Source: Pseudomonadota bacterium (GTDB lineage: Bacteria; Myxococcota_A; Polyangia; Polyangiales; Polyangiaceae). From it: a DNA stretch of 19,502 nucleotides. Position 1 is the first letter of the stretch, and every line of letters starts with the position of its first letter. Made by a program: the position numbers and the translations under genes. The stretch covers positions 1 through 19,502 of the forward strand of contig JAEWRL010000220.1 of the NCBI GenBank assembly GCA_023398955.1. Direction: 5' to 3'. Shown here piece after piece: positions 8,501-16,162 of the stretch. The notes below the pieces were generated by a model. That model did no database searches. It was not told the DNA's origin and saw only the letters and a program-made list of their open reading frames with translations.

Positions 8501-9573
8501 GATAGAACCTCCTCCATCGCGTGCATCAGCGCGTTGTTTTCAGCCTCCGTGCCCACGGTAATGCGCAGCGATGATGGCAGGTTCGTGAACGGTCTCACGA
8601 TCACTCCCCTCGTCAGCAGTGCTTCGAATACCGGTCGAGCAGGCCGATCGAGCTCGACATAAACGAAATTCGCCTGGCTGGGCACGACGGTCCCGAACGC
8701 CTTGAGAAAGTCGCTGAGCTTGGCCCTTTGCTCGAGATTCAGCGCGCGACTGCGCTCGACGTGGGCGGTGTCCTCGAGAGCCGCGAGGGCGGCAACTTGT
8801 CCAAGAGATCCCACGTTGAAGGGGGCCCTGACGCGGTGCATGTACGTAGTCAAAGCTACCGGACCCACGGCGAAACCGACGCGGAGTGCCGCGAGTCCGT
8901 AGATCTTCGAGAAGGTACGCAGCACGATCAACCGCTCCCTCAGCGAGCGGAGATGCAACGCGGGCGGGTAGTCCAAAGCATCCGCATACTCCGCGTAAGC
9001 TTCGTCGATGACAACGACGACCTCCTCGGGCACGCGCAACAAGAAGCGCCCAAGGTCGCCGCGGGATACGTGAGTGCCTGTAGGATTGTTCGGATTTGCA
9101 ATGTACACGAGGCGCGTCGTGGGCCGCACCGCTTCTGCCATGGCATCCAGGTCGTGGCGGTGGTTTCGGAGCGCTACGGCCGTATAAGGTACGCCATGAG
9201 CGAGCGCCACCATACGGTACACGACGAAGGAGGGCTCCGCGAACACCACGTGATGGGCAGGGGTGCAGAACGTCCGCAAAACAAGCTCGATGAGCTCGTT
9301 CGACCCGTTCCCCTGAACGATCTCGTCCGCCGAAACACCGAGGCGATGTGCGAGAGCCTCGCGCAGTAAGAACGCAGCGGCGTCCGGATACCTGTGAACA
9401 CCGAGGACCGTCCTGCGGACCGCTTCGATCGCCAACTGGCTCGGGCCCAGAGGGTTCTCGTTCGAGGCGAGTTTGATAGCCTCCTGCACCCCGAGCTCGC
9501 GAGCAACCTCCTCGGCGGGTTTCCCAGCCTCGTAGGGTGAAAGGGACTCGATTCCAGCAGCAACCAGTGTCAT
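8497..9573 (-). CDS. hisC: Histidinol-phosphate aminotransferase family (HisC), possibly an aromatic aminotransferase
   Basis: PLP-dependent fold-type I aminotransferase, 358 residues, normal for HisC. Motifs: SNENPLGPS (37-45), the Asn motif ANPNNPTGT (159-167), VVIDEAYAEY (187-196, with the Asp that pairs with the PLP pyridine nitrogen), and TFSKIYGLAALRVGF with catalytic Lys 223 and the downstream Arg. HisC converts imidazole-acetol phosphate and glutamate to histidinol phosphate. Paralogues located beside aroA commonly transaminate prephenate, phenylpyruvate or 4-hydroxyphenylpyruvate. No other his gene is in the window, so the aromatic role is a fair inference but unproven. The only plausible start is ATG 9573, which lacks a recognisable Shine-Dalgarno. 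It heads the coupled operon. A small GCGGC/GCCGC hairpin (9598-9610) lies in its leader. Confidence 0.92.
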   Translation of the reverse strand: MTLVAAGIESLSPYEAGKPAEEVARELGVQEAIKLASNENPLGPSQLAIEAVRRTVLGVHRYPDAAAFLLREALAHRLGVSADEIVQGNGSNELIELVLRTFCTPAHHVVFAEPSFVVYRMVALAHGVPYTAVALRNHRHDLDAMAEAVRPTTRLVYIANPNNPTGTHVSRGDLGRFLLRVPEEVVVVIDEAYAEYADALDYPPALHLRSLRERLIVLRTFSKIYGLAALRVGFAVGPVALTTYMHRVRAPFNVGSLGQVAALAALEDTAHVERSRALNLEQRAKLSDFLKAFGTVVPSQANFVYVELDRPARPVFEALLTRGVIVRPFTNLPSSLRITVGTEAENNALMHAMEEVLS

Positions 9574-9743
9574 CGGGGGGCGAGCCTAGCATCTTGTGCG
9601 GCGAAGCCGCCAAGCGCATCGATCAGTCCATGCCCTTTCCGAGCTGAACCTCGTGCACGGAGCCCCCGGGTAGGACGGCACGCTCGCAAAGCGCAGCACG
9701 GCGCACAGGTGTCCTGGCGCCTCGATGATTGCAAACATCCAGC

Positions 9744-10133
9744 TCACGCCGCAGGCGTTACGCCAGCGGCAGGAGCAGTCACGGTGTCCTTCTTCGAAGG
9801 CGATGAGCTGCCACCGGACGTCTCGGGCGCGGCCGCGGAGGACTCTTTGCTCACGCTTTTGGCGCCTCCAGAGCTATTGGAGGCCGAACCGCTGTTGGCC
9901 CCTTTGCTGGTCTCCTTCGCGGGGCTCGCGTCTGCTCCCTGGGCCTTCGGCTTCAAGCCGTATAGATCCGAGTACCACCCAGAGCCCTTGAGTACGAAAC
10001 CCATGCCCCCCGACACCTGCCGCTTCGCGGCGGCGATGCCGCAGGACGGACAATCAGTGAGCGGCGGCTCACTGATGCGCTGATCCGCCTCCCACTCGTG
10101 TCCGCAACTGGTGCACAAATATTCGTATGTCAT
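9744..10133 (-). CDS. FmdB-family zinc-ribbon protein with low-complexity tail
   Basis: 129 residues. The N-terminus MTYEYLCTSCGHEWE with C7-x2-C10 and a second pair C28-P-S-C31 is the CxxC...CxxC zinc ribbon of the FmdB regulatory-protein family, followed by the conserved GGMGFVLKGSGWYSDLYG-type segment that closes the domain. From about residue 64 the rest is Ser/Gly/Ala/Lys/Pro-rich and probably disordered. FmdB was named for a regulator linked to formamidase in methylotrophs, but most members have no known role. I chose ATG 10133 over an in-frame extension to 10298 because the extra 55 residues are Arg-rich and the family begins with M-[PT]-x-Y-x-[YF]-x-C. It is divergent from smc and 170 bp upstream of hisC on the same strand. 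Confidence 0.9.
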   Translation of the reverse strand: MTYEYLCTSCGHEWEADQRISEPPLTDCPSCGIAAAKRQVSGGMGFVLKGSGWYSDLYGLKPKAQGADASPAKETSKGANSGSASNSSGGAKSVSKESSAAAPETSGGSSSPSKKDTVTAPAAGVTPAA

Positions 10134-10385
10134 GCTTGTTCGCGACCTCTGCGGGCTCCAAATGCGTCTCCGGACGACAGCTGTCAAGCGCGAGGCTTCG
10201 CCCGCCAGGCGGCGACGGGCGCGTACCGGGAGGGTGCTGGGCGATCGCGCGGTGACACGCGACGCTGCACACGCGCGCAGGTCCTTGTGTTCGGACATGA
10301 CGGAGCACGTGCCAACTCCGCGTCGAACCGCTCGAGACCGCTAGTAAGACACGGAGCGCCCTACAGTCCGGTGGACCGATTAGCA

Positions 10386-10396
10386 GAACACTGTTC
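10386..10396. promoter_or_regulatory. Perfect dyad GAACA-C-TGTTC upstream of smc, operator candidate
   Basis: The 11-bp sequence is a perfect inverted repeat about one base. It lies about 160 bp upstream of the smc start and overlaps a weak promoter-like pair. It resembles a Gram-positive SOS box (GAAC-N4-GTTC) but has a 3-base spacer, so I do not call it LexA. Confidence 0.35.
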
Positions 10397-10437
10397 ACTC
10401 GGCTCTTGTGTTCGTATGTTCAGGGGCGTAGGAATCG

Positions 10438-10461
10438 ACGTGTATCACGTGACACTACGTG
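10438..10461. repeat. Three helically phased ACGTG motifs
   Basis: ACGTG occurs at 10438-10442, 10447-10451 and 10457-10461, starts 9 and 10 bp apart, about one helical turn. The middle copy is part of the perfect palindrome TCACGTGA (10445-10452), and copies two and three share ACGTGAC. Same-face spacing is typical of cooperative regulator sites. The array is about 95-120 bp upstream of the smc ATG. Confidence 0.4.
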
Positions 10462-10554
10462 ACGCTCGGTAGCAACACATTGACTGGCCTTCCGACGGGG
10501 CTCCCGCCCTGGCGTTCGGCTGCTATGTAAAGCTCAAGGGGACGATCCGCCTCA

Positions 10555-13500
10555 ATGCATATCAAGAAGTTGGCGATTTCCGGTTTCAAGTCGTTCGTGG
10601 ACCCGACGGTGGTCCACTTCGACCACGACGTGATCGGCATCGTCGGGCCAAATGGTTGCGGGAAGTCGAACATCGTCGACGCCATTCGTTGGTGCATGGG
10701 AGAGCAGAGTGCGAAGCACCTGCGCGGCCGTGCGATGGAGGACGTGATCTTCAATGGCTCGGAGTCGCGCGGGCCGGCCGGAATGGCGGAGGTTACGCTC
10801 ACGTTCGACAATTCGGACCCGGTCGCAGCTTCGGAGCTGCCGGAGGAATACCGCTCATTTGCCGAAATCGCTGTGACCCGACGTCTGCACCGCGACGGCA
10901 CCAGCGAGTACCTCCTAAATCGTACACCCGTCCGCTTGCGCGACATTACGGAGCTGTTCTTGGGAACAGGCGTAGGAACGAAGGCATATTCGATCATCGA
11001 GCAGGGACGGATCGGCCAAGTCGTCAGCGCCCGCCCAGAAGATCGCCGCGTCTTCATCGAAGAAGCGGCAGGGATCACGAAGTACAAGCAGCGCCGCCGC
11101 CAGGCCGAGCGCAAGATGGACCAAACGCGGCAGAACCTGCTGCGGATCACGGACATCGTCAATGAGATCGAGCGCACACGCAATTCCCTGAAGCGCCAAG
11201 TCGCAAAAGCAGAGCGGTACCTAGAGTATCGCTCTGAGTTCGAGGATCTCGTTCTCCACGAGGCCTCGCACAAATTGCTCGAGCTGATCGTCTTGGGTGC
11301 CGTCCAGTCGAGCCAGCTGGAGAGCGCATCATCCGCCGCGGAGGCTCTACGCAGCCAGCTCGAGACCGACGAGGCGGCACTCGACGAGTCCAGGACCGCA
11401 GCCCTAGAAGGCGAGGAGCTCAGCGAACGCGCCACCCGGGAAGCCTTCGAAGCAGACAACGAGGTCTCGGCGCTGCAGGCTGAGCTGGAGCGGGCGCGGG
11501 ACCGCTTGGCTCACCTGCGCGAGCGTTTCGCGGCACTCCTCGCCGAGCAAGACCTGGTGATGGGGAGCATTGCTGCCAAGCGCGCCGAAACGGGGGAGCT
11601 CCAGGGTCGCCTGGAGGAGCTGACTTCCGATGAGGAACAGCGCGAAAGCGAGACGCAGAGGGAACTGGAAGCTCTCGAGGAGCTTCGTGGGCAAGAAGCT
11701 CAAGCAGAGGACGCTCTCCGTGAGCTTCGCGCCGAGAGTGGGACCGCTCAGAGGCTCGCCGCAACGGCGGGCACCAGACTCGATGGACTCGCTCAACGGA
11801 TCGACGAAGCTCGTTTGAGAGGAGAACGACTGTCCCGCGAGGACGGCGAGCTACAAGCCGAGATCGCAACGCTCGATGGTCGCCGCCAGGCGCTGGAGAA
11901 TAGCGTTGCCGAGCTGGCCGAGGGGCGGCGCCTCACCGCGGATGAGAAGTCTTGCCTCGAAACCGAGATGGCAACGCTGCGGGCTCAACTTGGCGACAGC
12001 GAACGGACCGTCGACGAAGCCAAGAACGAGCTGGGTCGCAAGCGCAACCGGCTTCACGCGCTCGAGGATCTCCACCGCCGCCACGAGGGCGTCGGAGCAG
12101 GGGCGCGCGCGCTGTTGGCCATCGGCGACCGGGCCATTCTCGGCCTAGTAGCGGATCGGCTCGACGCACCGGAGCACCTGACCGCGGCTTGCGCAGCACT
12201 GCTCGGCAGCCGTCTCCAGGACGTCGTTGTCGCGGATATGGAGCGGGGGCTCAAGCTTCTCGGGGACCTCAAGGCGAACCAACGAGGCCGTGCTCGGCTG
12301 GTGCCCTCTCGTCCTTCCTTCGTCGCAGGTCTCTCGCGACGCGCCCCCTCCTACCCCGGGGTCGTCGGGCTACTTGCGGACCTTCTCCAATACCAACCTG
12401 TCGACGAAGCGCTCGTGCGCTCGCTCGTGGGTGATGCGCTGGTCGTCGAAGACACCCAGGCCGCACTAGCGGCAGTTTCTGCTGGGTGCAGCGCCACGGT
12501 GGTGACGCTCGATGGCACGGTAGTGAGCGCCGACGGTACGATCAGCGGTGGCACCGGCGATGGGGTTGCCGCTGCAATGGTCGAGCAGCGTCGCGAAATG
12601 CGGGAGCTTCGTCAGGAGGTGGACGAGCTGAGCCGGCGCTACGCCCTCGTCCAGGACGCGCACCATGAGCTCCGCAGGCGTATGGAGGAAGTGAGTACGG
12701 CGCTTGAGCGGGCTCGCGATGGCGCCCACGAGAGAGAGTTGGCACACGTCTCTGCGACCAAGGAGCTGTCACGGACCTGTGACGCCCTCGAGCGCTCCCG
12801 CACGCGCGCCGCGGCGCTGGCGAGCGAGTTCGCCGACATCGAGGCCCTGCTGGAACGGGCGCGAGCGGACGAGGCATGCAGCCGTGACGAGCTCGAGTCG
12901 GCCAATGCGCGCCAAGAACAATTGCAGGATGCGCTCATGCGCGCGGAACTGACAGCGGATGAATGGCGTCAGCGTGTCGCAGGACAGCAAAGCCTGCTCA
13001 CCGAGCGAAAGGTCCGCTTGGCACAGGTGCGCGAGCAGACAGAATCGGCACGCTCAGCCCTGGCTCGGCTGGCGAGCTCACTCACGGAGTTGACGGCCCG
13101 CTCCGAGAAGCTCGCCCTGGAGGCGCATGAGACGGCCGAAGGGATTGGCACAACCGCCGCCCGGCTGATGCTCACGCAGGAGAGCAAGAGTGAAGCGGAA
13201 GCGACCGCTCTGGCTGCGCATCGAGATCTGGATGCTATCCGCCAGCAGCTCGAGCACGCGCGCGCGGCACTCTCGAAGCGCGAGGGTGATCTGAAGTCGC
13301 TGAGAGATGCGCTCGCGGGCCACGACGACGAAATGCGCCACGCCGAAATGGCGCTCCAGCGGCTTGAGCTCGAGAAAGAGCACCTGCTGTCGAAGGTGCA
13401 CGAGCGATTCCGGGGCTTGGACCTTCGCCGAGTCGTCGGAGACTATCACGCTCGCCCGGCGCCCGACGCGGAACATCGGAGCCGTATTTCGGAGCTATCT

Positions 13501-14226
13501 CAGCTCATCGACCGAATGGGTCCGGTGAATCTGGATGCCAAGGCAGAGTTCGACGACGCGGATCGCCGGTTCACGGAACTGAACGCGCAGAAGGAGGACA
13601 TCGAGCAGGCTCTGATCGAACTGGAACGCGCGATCCGTCATATGGATCGTGAGTCTCGGCGGCGCTTCAAGGAGGCCTTCGATGCGGTCAACGCTCTCTT
13701 CAAGACGACCTTCCATCGTCTCTTCCGCGGCGGGCGGGGGGAACTGATGCTCACAGATCCCGAGGACATGTTGTCGACCGGTGTCGATATCCTGGCTCAG
13801 CCGCCCGGCAAGAAGCTCGGCAACATCGAGCTGATGAGCGGCGGCGAGAAGGCGCTGACTGCGGTGAGCCTGATCTTCTCGATTTTCCAGTACAAGCCAT
13901 CCCCGTTCTGCGTCCTCGACGAGGTCGATGCACCACTGGATGAGGCCAATGTTGCCCGGTACAACGAGGCCATTCGGGCCATGACCGACCGCTCGCAGTT
14001 CATCCTGATCACCCATATCAGGAAGACGATGCAGCTCGTCGACGTTCTCTACGGCGTCACGATGGGCGAGCCTGGGGTGTCCCGCGTGGTGAGCGTCAAG
14101 GTGAACGAGGACGCCGCAACGCGCAGCGACACTCGGGGTCAGAGCGCTCTAGAGAGTCGCCCCCCGCGCGCTGTGACGCAGCCCCCAGCCAGCAGTGACG
14201 ACGAATCGGAAACCCAAGTCGCCTAG
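10555..14226 (+). CDS. smc: Chromosome partition/condensin ATPase SMC
   Basis: SMC folds at a hinge and dimerises to a ring that extrudes DNA loops and organises the chromosome with ScpA/ScpB, which are not in this window. At 1223 residues it is full length. The N-terminal head has Walker A GPNGCGKSN (31-39) and the Q-loop region. The family-typical EQGRIGQVVSARPEDRR and EEAAGITKYKQRR follow. Coiled coil runs from about 170 to 500, the hinge is roughly 512-670, and a second coil extends to about 1020. The C-terminal head has the ABC signature MSGGEKAL (SGGE at 1095-1098) and Walker B with D1122-E1123 (CVLDEVDAPLDEANV). The last 40 residues are polar and probably disordered. ATG 10555 is preceded by AAGGGGA. 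The next gene on the strand begins 154 bp downstream. Confidence 0.98.
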   Translation: MHIKKLAISGFKSFVDPTVVHFDHDVIGIVGPNGCGKSNIVDAIRWCMGEQSAKHLRGRAMEDVIFNGSESRGPAGMAEVTLTFDNSDPVAASELPEEYRSFAEIAVTRRLHRDGTSEYLLNRTPVRLRDITELFLGTGVGTKAYSIIEQGRIGQVVSARPEDRRVFIEEAAGITKYKQRRRQAERKMDQTRQNLLRITDIVNEIERTRNSLKRQVAKAERYLEYRSEFEDLVLHEASHKLLELIVLGAVQSSQLESASSAAEALRSQLETDEAALDESRTAALEGEELSERATREAFEADNEVSALQAELERARDRLAHLRERFAALLAEQDLVMGSIAAKRAETGELQGRLEELTSDEEQRESETQRELEALEELRGQEAQAEDALRELRAESGTAQRLAATAGTRLDGLAQRIDEARLRGERLSREDGELQAEIATLDGRRQALENSVAELAEGRRLTADEKSCLETEMATLRAQLGDSERTVDEAKNELGRKRNRLHALEDLHRRHEGVGAGARALLAIGDRAILGLVADRLDAPEHLTAACAALLGSRLQDVVVADMERGLKLLGDLKANQRGRARLVPSRPSFVAGLSRRAPSYPGVVGLLADLLQYQPVDEALVRSLVGDALVVEDTQAALAAVSAGCSATVVTLDGTVVSADGTISGGTGDGVAAAMVEQRREMRELRQEVDELSRRYALVQDAHHELRRRMEEVSTALERARDGAHERELAHVSATKELSRTCDALERSRTRAAALASEFADIEALLERARADEACSRDELESANARQEQLQDALMRAELTADEWRQRVAGQQSLLTERKVRLAQVREQTESARSALARLASSLTELTARSEKLALEAHETAEGIGTTAARLMLTQESKSEAEATALAAHRDLDAIRQQLEHARAALSKREGDLKSLRDALAGHDDEMRHAEMALQRLELEKEHLLSKVHERFRGLDLRRVVGDYHARPAPDAEHRSRISELSQLIDRMGPVNLDAKAEFDDADRRFTELNAQKEDIEQALIELERAIRHMDRESRRRFKEAFDAVNALFKTTFHRLFRGGRGELMLTDPEDMLSTGVDILAQPPGKKLGNIELMSGGEKALTAVSLIFSIFQYKPSPFCVLDEVDAPLDEANVARYNEAIRAMTDRSQFILITHIRKTMQLVDVLYGVTMGEPGVSRVVSVKVNEDAATRSDTRGQSALESRPPRAVTQPPASSDDESETQVA

Positions 14227-14266
14227 ATTGGGCGAGTTCGCTCTTCGACCATCTCGAGAGTAGGGC

Positions 14267-14280
14267 CCGGCGGTAGCCGG
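14267..14280 (+). terminator. Short hairpin after smc, weak
   Basis: CCGGC (14267-14271) and GCCGG (14276-14280) pair around GGTA, about 40 nt past the smc stop. No T tract follows, so it may only pause or protect the 3' end. A poor sigma-70-like pair (TTGCAG 14291-14296, TCTGAA 14314-14319, 17-bp spacing) comes next and could serve the radical SAM gene. Confidence 0.25.
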
Positions 14281-14379
14281 CGCACCCGCGTTGCAGGGTG
14301 ATACTCGCGCGATTCTGAATCCTGGCAACGAGGGTTACGGCACGCCGCCCTCGCGCGCTATGCTGGAGAGCTGACGCGC

Positions 14380-16125
14380 ATGAAAGTCGTCCTCCTCTAT
14401 CCGCCCCCTTGGAAGATTCCAGCGCCGGAAGAAGCAGTGGATCCGGTGGATGGTCCCCCCGAGGACTACCGCGAAGGAGACCTGGACGCCGACTTCTTTC
14501 AAACACCGTACGGGCTCTACACCCTGGCGGCAGAGGCGCTTCGCGGCGGACACCAAGTCCGACTATTCAACCTGGCGGGCTTCCCGTGGGTCGAGGTCGA
14601 TCGCATCATTGAAGCGCTCGACGCGGACGTTTTCGGGTTGTCTTGTTGGACGGCAAACCGACGCGGCGTGGCTCTGGTGGCAGACGCCATTCGTCGGCAC
14701 CATCCGCGAGCTCATGTCGTGGTCGGTGGACCACACGCGACCCCGCTCGGTCGCGAAATGCTGCAGCACCATCCCGCGATCGACACCGTATGCGTCGGCG
14801 AATCCGAGCAGACGTTTCTGGAGCTCCTCACACGGCTAGAAGCTGGCCAGAGCACAAGCAGTATCGCGGGTACTTGGTACCGCGCGGCGTCGCGCATCGA
14901 GAATGGACCACCGCGGGCGGTGTTGAAGAACCTGGACGACATAGCATGTCCTCACGAGATTTTTCCTACACACATCGTGATGACATCGCGCGGCTGCCCT
15001 TGGGCATGTACCTTCTGTGGTGCCGAAACCAGCTGGGGGCGCAGCTTCCGCGGCCACTCTACCCCGTATGTCCTCGACATGCTCGAGCGCGCCCTCACCC
15101 GGGTTCCCGTGAGGATGCTCCTCATCAAGGATGATACGTTCACGACCAACAAGAAGCGAGTGCTCGCACTCTGTGCAGGCATTCGGGCACGTGGACTCAA
15201 GTTTCTCTGGAGCTGCGACACGCGCGTCGACGTGCTCGACGAGGAGCTGCTTCGTGCCATGCGTCTCGCCGGTTGTGAGCGTTTGAGCCTAGGAGTCGAG
15301 TCAGGCTCCCCTCGCATTCTGGCCGCGATCAACAAAAAGATCTCGGTCGAGCAGATCGAACGTTCCCTAGCACTCGCCAAGCGTTTCGGGATCAAGGTGC
15401 GGTTCTACATGATGTTGGGCAACCGCGGTGAAACCGCCGAGACGTTCAATGAAACGCTAGGATTCTTGGAACGTGCCAGGCCGCACCAGTATCTCTTCTC
15501 GTGCCTCAGCATCTATCCTGGCACCCAAGACTTCCATGACGCTGAGCGTGCGGGATTGATCCACCGCGATGAGTACTTCAGGGGCAAGTTTCAAGAGCTC
15601 AAGATCCCGTTCGATGCCTCAGAGGACGACGCACGGCTTCTCAGTGACTGGTTCGAAACAGGGCGCGGACTCCACACGATGTACCGGCCAAGTGTTGAGG
15701 AATGCCAGACAACCTTGGCCGAGCTGGGCGAGTACGCACCGGCCGAACTCGACCTGGCTGCAGCGCATTACCGACAGGGTCGCATGGAGGAAGCCGAGAT
15801 CTTGGCTCGCCGTTCCCTCGACCACGGACATCCTTGCCCGGGGTTGGTGCTCAACCTGCTGGCTTGCATCGCGTACTCTCGAGAAGACATCGAGCAGATG
15901 AAGATGCTCTTTCTCGAAGCCGCTCGCACAGATCCCCAGCACCCTGTCCTCATCGAGAACGTTCAAAGAACCCGCCGCTGGTTCGCCGCGGATGGGCACA
16001 CGAGAAGCCTGCTGCTCGAGCTCAGTATCGATCACGACTTCCGCCTGCTCGAACGCACCCTCCAGCCAAGTCTACCGGGGCCGCTTCCAGAATGGTTCGC
16101 AGATTTCGAACAACCGTTGTGCTGA
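14380..16125 (+). CDS. B12-binding-type radical SAM protein with helical C-terminal extension
   Basis: 581 residues. The N-terminal part (about 1-150) reads as a cobalamin-binding Rossmann domain: MKVVLLYPPP, LAAEALRGGHQVRLFNL, ADVFGLSCWT and HVVVGGPHATPLG. The B12-coordinating DxHxxG is not evident, as in many members of this class. The radical SAM core follows, with C206-x3-C210-x2-C213 (RGCPWACTFCG) binding the 4Fe-4S cluster that cleaves S-adenosylmethionine. Later core strands include LLIKDDTF, RLSLGVESGSPRIL and VRFYMMLGNRGET. From about 440 a helical, TPR-like stretch (AAAHYRQGRMEEAEILARRS and another repeat) is appended. The substrate is unknown; relatives include methyltransferases, methylthiotransferases and cyclases. 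Start ATG 14380 has GGAGAG 9 nt upstream. It follows smc on the same strand and converges with dnaE2, leaving 37 bp between stops. Confidence 0.92.
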   Translation: MKVVLLYPPPWKIPAPEEAVDPVDGPPEDYREGDLDADFFQTPYGLYTLAAEALRGGHQVRLFNLAGFPWVEVDRIIEALDADVFGLSCWTANRRGVALVADAIRRHHPRAHVVVGGPHATPLGREMLQHHPAIDTVCVGESEQTFLELLTRLEAGQSTSSIAGTWYRAASRIENGPPRAVLKNLDDIACPHEIFPTHIVMTSRGCPWACTFCGAETSWGRSFRGHSTPYVLDMLERALTRVPVRMLLIKDDTFTTNKKRVLALCAGIRARGLKFLWSCDTRVDVLDEELLRAMRLAGCERLSLGVESGSPRILAAINKKISVEQIERSLALAKRFGIKVRFYMMLGNRGETAETFNETLGFLERARPHQYLFSCLSIYPGTQDFHDAERAGLIHRDEYFRGKFQELKIPFDASEDDARLLSDWFETGRGLHTMYRPSVEECQTTLAELGEYAPAELDLAAAHYRQGRMEEAEILARRSLDHGHPCPGLVLNLLACIAYSREDIEQMKMLFLEAARTDPQHPVLIENVQRTRRWFAADGHTRSLLLELSIDHDFRLLERTLQPSLPGPLPEWFADFEQPLC

Positions 16126-16162
16126 AGTCACGGCGGTTCAGGGCCAATCAATCCACTGCTCA

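Larger units (their letters stand above)
10134..10554. other. Divergent control region between the FmdB gene and smc
   Basis: 421 bp with no gene I can support; open frames crossing it are Arg-rich and unlike known proteins. It should hold the outward promoters for the FmdB gene and smc. Within it I see a perfect odd dyad at 10386-10396 and three phased ACGTG motifs at 10438-10461, both on the smc side. A weak sigma-70-like pair, TGTTCA then TATGTT with 17-bp spacing, overlaps the dyad. AAGGGGA about 12 nt before ATG 10555 is the smc ribosome-binding site. Confidence 0.6.

Noticed and set aside
9574..9743. tRNA or small RNA gene between the FmdB gene and hisC
   Set aside because: Only one 5-bp hairpin (9598-9610); no cloverleaf or T-loop sequence.
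10134..10298. N-terminal extension of the FmdB protein
   Set aside because: The 55 extra residues are Arg-rich and the family starts at the zinc ribbon, which begins at ATG 10133.
10386..10396. LexA/SOS box
   Set aside because: The half sites are separated by 3 bases, not the 4 of the Gram-positive consensus, and proteobacterial boxes differ; kept only as an unassigned dyad.
10455..11459. A 334-codon minus-strand open frame over the smc promoter and head region
   Set aside because: Serine/arginine-rich composition typical of an antisense shadow of smc; no motif or ribosome-binding site.
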